From Bacteroidaceae bacterium (GTDB taxonomy: Bacteria > Bacteroidota > Bacteroidia > Bacteroidales > Bacteroidaceae): 5,712 bases of DNA. Location: assembly GCA_016302435.1 (NCBI GenBank), contig JAEDNQ010000143.1, positions 1-5,712 of the forward strand. The letters run 5' to 3'. Of this stretch, positions 1-5,712 are shown piece after piece; within the stretch, counting starts at the first letter, position 1, and each line of letters starts with the position of its first letter. A program made the position numbers and the translations under genes. The notes beneath the pieces were generated by a model that ran no database searches, had not been told where the DNA came from, and saw only the letters and a program-made list of their open reading frames with translations.

Positions 1-35
1 TTACCCAGGGTGTCGCTTCGCTTGCCCTGGGCTAA
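1..35. repeat. Palindromic hairpin A of an upstream REP-like element
   Basis: CCCAGGG at 4-10 is the exact reverse complement of CCCTGGG at 25-31, giving a 7-bp, mostly G-C stem. The stem extends by TTA (1-3) pairing with TAA (33-35) across a single bulged C at 32. The 14-nt loop (11-24) contains the tandem pentamer TCGCT TCGCT (13-22). No T-tract follows, so it does not look like an intrinsic terminator. A small GC-rich palindrome followed by a second hairpin resembles dispersed intergenic REP-like repeats of bacteria. That assignment is my inference, because only one partial element is visible and it may begin before the window. Confidence 0.6.
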
Positions 36-44
36 GCGCTCGTT

Positions 45-57
45 GGGCTTTCAGCCC
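45..57. repeat. Palindromic hairpin B of the REP-like element
   Basis: GGGCT (45-49) and AGCCC (53-57) form a perfect 5-bp stem around a TTC loop, with a possible G-U pair outside it (44/58). CGTTG occurs on both sides (41-45 and 57-61). It lies 9 nt after hairpin A, and on the opposite strand reads GGGCTGAAAGCCC. Two adjacent short GC-rich hairpins are the usual shape of a REP/BIME-type element. No U-run follows, so a termination role is unlikely. Confidence 0.55.
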
Positions 58-60
58 GTT

Positions 61-87
61 GCACCTGATGGCTCCATTGTACCTGAT
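61..87. repeat. Near-direct repeat G[C/T]ACCTGAT, period 18 bp
   Basis: GCACCTGAT at 61-69 recurs as GTACCTGAT at 79-87 (8 of 9 identical), with the copies 18 bp apart start to start. They lie between hairpin B and the first gene. The second copy is inside the 15-bp inverted repeat at 74-88. The repeat could be part of a REP-like element or a two-site binding region for a regulator; the sequence does not decide between these. Confidence 0.4.
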
Positions 88-88
88 T
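74..88 (+). repeat. Left copy of a 15-bp inverted repeat flanking the operon
   Basis: CCATTGTACCTGATT at 74-88 is the exact reverse complement of 5696-5710. The bases directly outside the match (73 versus 5711) and directly inside it (89 versus 5695) differ, so the perfect match is 15 bp. It sits 54 bp upstream of the first start codon and directly after the hairpin region, so it may be the edge of the REP-like element starting at 1. Confidence 0.75.
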
Positions 89-121
89 TTCACATCAAAC
101 TGGACACCTTAATAAAATGTA

Positions 122-129
122 TAACTTTT
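122..129 (+). promoter_or_regulatory. Weak candidate Bacteroidetes -7 promoter element
   Basis: TAACTTTT matches the Bacteroidetes -7 consensus TAnnTTTG at all but the last base, and lies 13 nt before the first start codon in an AT-rich stretch (111-142). No convincing TTTG/TTG -33 element is seen at the expected distance (around 98-104). The implied transcript leader would be very short. The operon may instead be transcribed from upstream of the window. Confidence 0.2.
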
Positions 130-142
130 TAACATAGAAGAT

Positions 143-2524
143 ATGAGTTTATTGATTCACAACTTGAAGATTGCAGTACGCAATTTAATGAAGTACAAGC
201 TGCAGACCGTAATATCGGTGCTGAGCATTGCCATCGGCATTGTCACGTTCGCGTTTGTCCACGGGGCAATCGAAAGAGTAAAGCTACCATCACTTTATTA
301 TCAGTCGTATTACGACAGGTCGTATCAGATATGGTTCGACTCGCTTAATCGTGCACCTGATGCTGATGCTAATTGGACACGAGTCAATAAGGAAATCGTT
401 CGTGCATTAAAACGCGACGGTGGATTGAGATTTGCTGAGAAGTTAGCTGTGCCAAATGGTGTGACATACGGCAATAAAATGGAATTTCATTTTCCGGATT
501 CCACTACGCAAAAGATGCAAGTCAACTATACCGTTATCGACCCGGAGTTGTTAGCATTTCATGGTTTCCGCTCTGCCATCACTGGTGAGAAGGTTAAGAA
601 GCTTGGAGTTGGCGAAGCCGTTATATGTAAAAATATGGCTACAATCCTCTTTGGCGACAAGAGCCCCATAGGTGTGGTACAGACTTACACAAACGGTTCA
701 CTGCCCATACCATTTAAGATAGTGGATGTCTGTGAGGATTTCTCGGAGTTTGACAGCCCTCTCAATTCTCGTAACATGTATATCTCTTTTGGTGATGCGG
801 AAGGTGACAAATGTGGCTCTGATTGTGATGACTATGCGACTTGGGTTCATGTTGTACTAAAGGAAGGATATACAGAGACTCAACTTCTGAATGAAATCAA
901 CTCACGTATAAAGCCATTAGGGCTTAAAGCCGACCTTAAAAGAGATGCAGACAAAGATGATGTAAAAAATTGCCTGCTGATCAATTTCCTTGTCTATCTT
1001 GTTGGTTCACTCATCCTCGTTGCCGCAGTCATCGGATTCCTACGTATGCAGATCCAACTATTCTGGAGCCGTCGCCGTGAGGTCTCGCTACGTATTGTGA
1101 ATGGAGCCACACGCAGGGATCTATTCGGTCTCTTCATCACAGAAATACTGATTACTATCAGCATGGCAGTTTTCATGGCTATGCTTATGGGCAAATGGGT
1201 CGAGAATTTCCTATACACATATCTGAGCGAGATTGTAAATGAGGGAGGGTTTGCTTTTCACGACCTCAGTCTTTATTGCTTACAGACAGGTGTTCTTCTG
1301 TTGGTCATCTGCAGCATAATCATTTGGGGTGCCCTTGTGCATATCTGTAAGGCAGAGCAAGGACTTGCAGTCAACATGCAACGCAGTCGTACCCACATCT
1401 TCCGCAATATCACATTGGGTATTCAGATAGCCATAAGCATCCTGTTTGTCTGCGGCACATTCATTACTCTCAGCTGGGCAGACAAGATGCTATCGACCTT
1501 TCACCTACCTGATGACGAGAGTCTGTACAAGGAATGCATAGTCTTGAATATTGGCAGTAGCGAAAGCCCAAAGCAGATCATCAAGGACATAAAGCAATTG
1601 CCTGATGTGGACAGAGTGATATGCCACTCCATGGGTCACTTTGAGGTTATAAATGTAAGCGAAAGTCCCGATGCTATGGAAGCTCTGCAAGGCAGGAACT
1701 ACATCCTATTCTTTTGCGCTACAGACACTTCATTGCTTTCCTTCTACAAAATACAGGCGCATTGGTTCAGCAAGAGTGTCAATACCAATGAGTGCGTGAT
1801 ATTGAATGAAAAACAGTACAATACGTTCAAAGAGTTAGGAATCATAGACAATGGGACTCTCACGATGCCTGTATGGCCTGGAGGTGAAAAGACCTTACCT
1901 ATTGCAGGAACGATACCACACATTCCTTATACAAGTATGGATGTCTCATTATTTATCCATCCAGACAATGAAAGTACGGGGACAGAGTATGTAGCTGTTC
2001 CTAAGCCAGGGAAGTATTCTGCTCTCATGAAGGATGTAGAGGAAACGATAAATCGCATAGAGCCATCTATTACGGACAAGATGGCTAAGAATTTTGTAGA
2101 GGATAAGGTTGAGATTGGCGTGACGAAGATCATGAGGACTGTTGCCTTGATACTTGGTCTTGTAGCTATCATCATGTGCGCCATGAGCATCTACAGCACC
2201 ATCGCCCTCGACACCCGCTCACGCAAGAAGGAGGTGGCAATACGCAAGGTACACGGAGCATTAAGTCGAGACATCTATCGCCTCTTCGGACGTATCTATA
2301 TCATCCTTATCATCCTCTCACTCCTCATCGCCATTCCGGGCGCATTGCTCTTCAACAATATGATGAATGGGATATCGCCTGATTCCGTCAAAGGAACTCT
2401 CACACCAACAGTTCCGTGCATCCTTGGCTCACTCATAGTTATCATTCTCATCACCCTCATAGTCAGCTGGCACATCAGGAAAGTAATGAAAGTGGAATGC
2501 GAGGAGTTGATAGCGAAGGAATAG
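143..2524 (+). CDS. MacB/FtsX-family ABC transporter permease, 793 aa, internally duplicated (first paralogue)
   Basis: This is an inner-membrane permease subunit expected to work with the ATPase encoded next. The N-terminus (NLKIAVRNLMKYKLQT) is the usual basic amphipathic segment before TM1 (about 20-42). A large extracytoplasmic, MacB_PCD-like domain follows (about 43-277), then TM2-TM4 (about 278-303, 331-353, 375-402) with the FtsX-core motif RRREVSLRIVNGA near 309-321. A second unit follows: TM5 (about 420-445), extracytoplasmic domain 2 (about 446-662), and TM6-TM8 (about 663-689, 717-740, 756-777) with KKEVAIRKVHGA near 695-706. The 8-TM tandem layout and length of about 800 aa are typical of Bacteroidales permeases of this superfamily and about twice a 4-TM unit. 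ATG 143 is chosen because an in-frame TAA lies at 122-124 and there is no other in-frame ATG between. The ribosome-binding signal is weak (AGAAG at 136-140). A CxxxC pair (C224, C228) lies in an acidic stretch of domain 1. The substrate is unknown. It is paralogous to the permease at 3251-5692. Confidence 0.95.
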   Translation: MSLLIHNLKIAVRNLMKYKLQTVISVLSIAIGIVTFAFVHGAIERVKLPSLYYQSYYDRSYQIWFDSLNRAPDADANWTRVNKEIVRALKRDGGLRFAEKLAVPNGVTYGNKMEFHFPDSTTQKMQVNYTVIDPELLAFHGFRSAITGEKVKKLGVGEAVICKNMATILFGDKSPIGVVQTYTNGSLPIPFKIVDVCEDFSEFDSPLNSRNMYISFGDAEGDKCGSDCDDYATWVHVVLKEGYTETQLLNEINSRIKPLGLKADLKRDADKDDVKNCLLINFLVYLVGSLILVAAVIGFLRMQIQLFWSRRREVSLRIVNGATRRDLFGLFITEILITISMAVFMAMLMGKWVENFLYTYLSEIVNEGGFAFHDLSLYCLQTGVLLLVICSIIIWGALVHICKAEQGLAVNMQRSRTHIFRNITLGIQIAISILFVCGTFITLSWADKMLSTFHLPDDESLYKECIVLNIGSSESPKQIIKDIKQLPDVDRVICHSMGHFEVINVSESPDAMEALQGRNYILFFCATDTSLLSFYKIQAHWFSKSVNTNECVILNEKQYNTFKELGIIDNGTLTMPVWPGGEKTLPIAGTIPHIPYTSMDVSLFIHPDNESTGTEYVAVPKPGKYSALMKDVEETINRIEPSITDKMAKNFVEDKVEIGVTKIMRTVALILGLVAIIMCAMSIYSTIALDTRSRKKEVAIRKVHGALSRDIYRLFGRIYIILIILSLLIAIPGALLFNNMMNGISPDSVKGTLTPTVPCILGSLIVIILITLIVSWHIRKVMKVECEELIAKE

Positions 2525-2562
2525 ACAAAATAGAATTTACAAACGATAAAACATACAACATT

Positions 2563-3237
2563 ATGATTAAGATTGAAAATATCAAGAAAGTTTTTCGTAC
2601 TGAAGACGTAGAGACATGGGCTCTGCGTGAAGTTAGCCTCGAAGTCAAGGCAGGTGAATTTGTAGCCATCATGGGTCCTTCGGGATGTGGCAAGTCAACA
2701 TTGCTCAATATCCTTGGCTTGCTCTCCTCACCATCGGAGGGCACATACATGCTCGACGGCAAGGACGTGAGCACGCTCAGCGAGAGCGACCGCATCAAGC
2801 TGCGCAAGGGAGCACTCGGTTTCGTATTCCAATCGTTCAACCTCATTGACGAACTGAATGTGAGCGAGAACATCGAACTTCCTCTACTCTATATGGGTGT
2901 GTCAGCCAAGGAACGCAAGGAGGCTGTCAAGGCGGTCATCGACCGTGTAGCCATGGGACATCGTGCCAAGCACTTCCCTTCCCAGCTCTCTGGCGGTCAG
3001 CAGCAGCGTGTGGCTATCGCCCGTGCCGTAATCTCGAACCCGAAACTCATCCTTGCCGATGAGCCTACAGGTAACCTCGACTCAAAGAACGGTCGTGAGG
3101 TTATGGAACTCCTAAAGGAATTGCACCGTGAAGGTACCACCATCGTCATGGTTACCCACTCGCAGCGAGATGCCAGCTATGCGGATAGAGTGGTCAATCT
3201 GTTTGACGGACAGATTGTCAACGAAGTGGAAATGTAA
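2563..3237 (+). CDS. LolD/MacB-type ABC transporter ATP-binding protein, 224 aa
   Basis: This is the cytoplasmic nucleotide-binding subunit that would dimerise and drive the adjacent FtsX-type permeases. All motifs are intact: Walker A GPSGCGKST (38-46), Q-loop Q90 in FVFQSFNLIDEL, signature LSGGQ (142-146) followed by QQRVAIARA, Walker B LILADEP (162-168) with catalytic E167, D-loop NLDS (171-174) and H-loop H199 in MVTHS. An aromatic A-loop candidate is F11. The length is normal for LolD-like proteins, with no fused membrane domain, so unlike MacB the ATPase and permease are separate. The reading frame stays open back to an ATG at 2416 inside the upstream gene, but homology begins at MIKIENIKKVF, so ATG 2563 is the start. 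It follows a 38-nt A-rich leader after the first permease, typical of Bacteroidetes genes without a Shine-Dalgarno. Only 13 nt separate it from the next gene, so the three genes are probably cotranscribed. The symbol is left blank because the orthologue is not certain. Confidence 0.97.
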   Translation: MIKIENIKKVFRTEDVETWALREVSLEVKAGEFVAIMGPSGCGKSTLLNILGLLSSPSEGTYMLDGKDVSTLSESDRIKLRKGALGFVFQSFNLIDELNVSENIELPLLYMGVSAKERKEAVKAVIDRVAMGHRAKHFPSQLSGGQQQRVAIARAVISNPKLILADEPTGNLDSKNGREVMELLKELHREGTTIVMVTHSQRDASYADRVVNLFDGQIVNEVEM

Positions 3238-3250
3238 AGATGGTTTTGGC

Positions 3251-5692
3251 ATGGTTTTTCATAACATCAAGATTGCATGGCGCAATCTCCTCAAGTACAA
3301 GTGGCAGACATCCGTCAGCATCCTCTCGCTGACGGTAGGCATGGTATGTTTCGCACTCTCGGCCCTGTGGCTGAGGTATGAAACACAGTATGACACATGG
3401 TGGCCAGAGCACGATGATGTGTTTCTGGTGCAGTATGCAGATGCTTCGGGGTACTATATGGAAACAGGATTGTCAAACCAACTGTCATATCCCGATGCGG
3501 GACGTCTGGCAGAAGCACATCCGCAGATAGAGTTGCTGTCGCGAATGATGCGGAGTGTAGGTGCCTTTAAGGTGTCGCCGGAGGCTGAGGACAGTTTCAA
3601 TGGGAGCAGTTTGGAGATTGACAATAACGTGCAGGAGATGCTTGGCATCAAGGTGCTTGACGGACGGAAACAACTGAACCTCAAGTATGAAGAGGTGGCA
3701 CTTACCCGTTCGATGGCAGAGAATCTCTTTCATGGCAAGAATGCTGTAGGGCAGAAAGTCTGGTTCGATTACTACGGCGAACAATACTATGTCACTGTTG
3801 TGGCTATCGTCGAAGATCCACAGAGGCCAACCTCCTTCCCCTATGACTTCTTGAAGGGTATTGACCTAAAACTATACGACACTACAGTTAATATCACCAT
3901 GACCACCTTCGCCAGAGTGAAGCCCGAGAATGTGGCAGCGCTCAAGAAGGCACTGGAGCACGAAGAGGTAACAATGCGCCATGAGACGTACGACGCAGAG
4001 ACAGGCGAGAAAATCGATATTACCTTTACAGAACAACACTCCTACAACCTCCTTCCACTCAGCCAGCTACGTGAGCACACAGACTTTGTACAGAAGGAGG
4101 TGGAGCAGAATCACTTGCAGTTGTTCTTCGTCCTGGGTATCATCGTCATCTGCTGTGCCCTGTTCAACTACTTCACGATGCTCGTCACTCGCATCCGCAT
4201 CCGTCAGCGCGAACTGGCTCTGCGCTATGTGCATGGAGCCACGATGGGCAATCTCATCGCGCTCGTGGCTACAGAACCGATCATTATACTTACCATTTCC
4301 ACACTTATCGCAACTGGTATCGTGAGTCTTACGATTGAGGACTTCAAGGATGTATGCTGCATTTTCGGCGAACCTGATTGGTTCTTCATCGCCTGGTTCC
4401 TTGTGTTTGCATTGGCGGCAGCCCTCGTATCGCTTCTTGCCACAGCACTGATAGTCTATGTTTGCTGTCGCAAGCAACTGCAGCAGGCACTCGACAAGCG
4501 CAAGCAACCTAACGGCAGAAGTCTGCTGGGCGGTGTGCGTGGAGGATTGATGATACTACAGCTGGCAGTAAGTCTCGCCACCGTGTTCTGCTCCGTCATG
4601 ATGATGAACCAGATACAATTCCTCCTACATTCGCCCGACATGGGTTTCAACAAGCACAACCGAGGCTACATTGATTTTTTCAGACCTGTTGAAGATGGCG
4701 AAAACTCAGCGTATGTCAAACGATTGGAAGATGAACTGAAGCAATGGCCAGAACTGGAGCAGTTCCTCGTAGGCTACATCTATCCCATTTCCCGTGGTTT
4801 CCAGAATACATGTGAGATAGCTATGGAGGATGGTAAAACGCACAAGCTACTCTCCGTCCAAGCTGACGAACATTACTATCGCTTCATGGAAATGCAAATG
4901 GTGGACGGAGAGTTCATCAGCAGCAAGGATGACGAATCATTGGTTTGTATCAACGAGACGGCAGCAAAACTCCTGGGCGAGCAAGGCAAGGTGGGCGGAC
5001 AGTATCGCTCAACTGACGAATACGACACGCATGTCTATACCATCAAGGGCATCGTGAAAGACTTGTCCTACATGTCGCCCACTACGCCTACCCAGTCCAT
5101 GGAGTTCGTTCACACGTTAGAGCCTAACTTTGACTATTGGTTCGTTGTGGACTTCCCTATCCAATGGAAGGAAGGCACCGATGTAAGGAAACTGAAACAG
5201 AAATTAGAGGAGAAGACCAAGCAGAAGCTCTATGGGGATGATAAGAACATAAGTCTCATGTTAATCAACTCAGAATCCATATACGAGGAATACCTCAAGT
5301 CCGAGCAAACCCTCTGCCACCTCCTCATGCTCATCACCGCCGTATGCGTACTGATTGCCATCTTCGGCATGTTCAGCATCGTGAGTCTTGCCTGCGAGCG
5401 AAGGAGGAAAGAGGTCGCTCTGCGCAAGATACACGGTGCTGGCACATGGGACATCTACCGACTGTTCCTCCGCGAATACATGGGCATGCTCATCATCGGC
5501 GGCATCATCGCCTTCCCCGTTGGCTACTACCTCATGCACCAGTGGCAGATGCAGTACGTCCGGCAGGCACCCATACCCCTGTGGCTGTATCCTGCCATAC
5601 TTGTGGCAATGGCTCTCCTCATCTTAGTCACCATATTCTGGCAGATAAGAAAGGTGGCAAAGGTGGAGGCAGAAGTGGTGCTGAAGGAGTAG
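3251..5692 (+). CDS. MacB/FtsX-family ABC transporter permease, 813 aa, internally duplicated (second paralogue)
   Basis: This is a second inner-membrane permease with the same architecture as the one at 143-2524. The N-terminal basic segment is NIKIAWRNLLKYKWQT and TM1 is about 19-41. Extracytoplasmic MacB_PCD-like domain 1 (about 42-288) is followed by TM2-TM4 (about 289-312, 335-360, 377-406), with the FtsX motif RQRELALRYVHGA near 319-331. A second unit has TM5 (about 431-452), extracytoplasmic domain 2 (about 453-687) and TM6-TM8 (about 688-714, 742-763, 778-797), with RRKEVALRKIHGA near 718-730. The C-terminus (QIRKVAKVEAEVVLKE) resembles that of the first permease (HIRKVMKVECEELIAKE). 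The frame is open back to 3128 inside the ATPase gene, but family homology starts at MVFHNIKIAWRN, giving ATG 3251, 13 nt after the ATPase stop. No Shine-Dalgarno is seen there, so translational coupling is plausible. The soluble domains differ clearly from those of the first permease. Whether the two permeases pair as a heteromer or act with the ATPase separately is not shown by the sequence. Confidence 0.95.
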   Translation: MVFHNIKIAWRNLLKYKWQTSVSILSLTVGMVCFALSALWLRYETQYDTWWPEHDDVFLVQYADASGYYMETGLSNQLSYPDAGRLAEAHPQIELLSRMMRSVGAFKVSPEAEDSFNGSSLEIDNNVQEMLGIKVLDGRKQLNLKYEEVALTRSMAENLFHGKNAVGQKVWFDYYGEQYYVTVVAIVEDPQRPTSFPYDFLKGIDLKLYDTTVNITMTTFARVKPENVAALKKALEHEEVTMRHETYDAETGEKIDITFTEQHSYNLLPLSQLREHTDFVQKEVEQNHLQLFFVLGIIVICCALFNYFTMLVTRIRIRQRELALRYVHGATMGNLIALVATEPIIILTISTLIATGIVSLTIEDFKDVCCIFGEPDWFFIAWFLVFALAAALVSLLATALIVYVCCRKQLQQALDKRKQPNGRSLLGGVRGGLMILQLAVSLATVFCSVMMMNQIQFLLHSPDMGFNKHNRGYIDFFRPVEDGENSAYVKRLEDELKQWPELEQFLVGYIYPISRGFQNTCEIAMEDGKTHKLLSVQADEHYYRFMEMQMVDGEFISSKDDESLVCINETAAKLLGEQGKVGGQYRSTDEYDTHVYTIKGIVKDLSYMSPTTPTQSMEFVHTLEPNFDYWFVVDFPIQWKEGTDVRKLKQKLEEKTKQKLYGDDKNISLMLINSESIYEEYLKSEQTLCHLLMLITAVCVLIAIFGMFSIVSLACERRRKEVALRKIHGAGTWDIYRLFLREYMGMLIIGGIIAFPVGYYLMHQWQMQYVRQAPIPLWLYPAILVAMALLILVTIFWQIRKVAKVEAEVVLKE

Positions 5693-5695
5693 AAG

Positions 5696-5710
5696 AATCA
5701 GGTACAATGG
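5696..5710 (-). repeat. Right copy of the 15-bp inverted repeat flanking the operon
   Basis: AATCAGGTACAATGG at 5696-5710 is the exact reverse complement of 74-88. It starts 4 nt after the TAG stop (5690-5692) of the last gene and runs almost to the window edge. If it belongs to the same repeat family as the left side, the palindromes seen at 1-57 should appear in inverted orientation just beyond 5712, which this window cannot show. No terminator is visible in the 20 nt after the stop codon. Confidence 0.75.
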
Positions 5711-5712
5711 GG

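Noticed and set aside
4..31. Hairpin A as an intrinsic terminator of an upstream gene
   Set aside because: The stem is short with a 14-nt loop, and is followed by GC-containing sequence rather than a T-tract.
352..362. Third copy of the upstream motif (TGCACCTGATG also at 60-70) inside the first permease
   Set aside because: An 11-bp match is expected several times by chance in a window of this size, and this one is within ordinary coding sequence.
2416..2562. Extended N-terminus for the ATPase starting at ATG 2416
   Set aside because: The extra 49 codons overlap the end of the first permease gene in another frame and translate to a low-complexity His/Ser-rich stretch without family similarity. 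The canonical ATPase start is MIKIENIKKVF at 2563.
2525..2562. Separate promoter for the ATPase in the 38-nt gap
   Set aside because: The gap is A-rich but has no TAnnTTTG match with a TTG-type -33 element. An A-rich translation leader explains it better.
3128..3250. Extended N-terminus for the second permease starting at ATG 3128
   Set aside because: The extra 41 codons overlap the ATPase gene, including its H-loop region. The first permease shows that the family begins right before the basic segment, matching ATG 3251.
4067..4507. 146-codon open frame on the minus strand within the second permease
   Set aside because: It is antisense to the conserved FtsX core and TM segments, its protein is a shadow with no recognisable domain, and the plus-strand permease fully explains the region. 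Other short antisense frames were dismissed for the same reason.

Overview
The window holds a compact, same-strand three-gene cluster encoding an ABC transporter of the MacB/FtsX (type VII, 'mechanotransmission') superfamily: a large FtsX-type permease (143-2524), a LolD/MacB-type ATPase (2563-3237) and a second large FtsX-type permease (3251-5692). Base composition is mid-GC. Start codons are preceded by A-rich leaders or no evident Shine-Dalgarno, and the ATPase closely matches the form I know from Bacteroides/Prevotella (A-loop region 'FRTEDVETWALREV', then 'FVFQSFNLIDEL'). The source is therefore most likely a member of the Bacteroidales, perhaps Prevotellaceae. That placement rests on recognition, not on a search.

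Layout: 1-142 is non-coding. It contains two short palindromes (1-35 and 45-57), a 9-bp near-direct repeat (61-69/79-87) and a short AT-rich leader before the first start codon. Positions 143-5692 are almost fully coding, with gaps of 38 and 13 nt between genes, which implies one transcript. Positions 5693-5712 are a 20-nt tail that already enters a repeat.

The two permeases are paralogues of about 800 residues. Each appears to be an internal duplication: TM1, extracytoplasmic domain, three TMs with an FtsX core, then TM5, a second extracytoplasmic domain, and three more TMs with a second FtsX core. The ATPase would energise one or both from the cytoplasmic face. By family analogy the complex couples ATP hydrolysis to movement of the periplasmic domains, for efflux of a peptide or lipid-like molecule, lipoprotein handling or envelope stress defence. 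The sequence does not reveal the substrate. No periplasmic adaptor, TolC-type outer-membrane protein or two-component regulator lies in the window.

The most notable non-coding signal is a perfect 15-bp inverted repeat bracketing the operon: positions 74-88 upstream and 5696-5710 downstream, the latter starting 4 nt after the last stop codon. Together with the upstream palindromes it suggests that oppositely oriented copies of a dispersed REP-like element flank the cluster. The transporter itself looks like an ordinary Bacteroidales paralogue family, and I do not claim a wholly new system.
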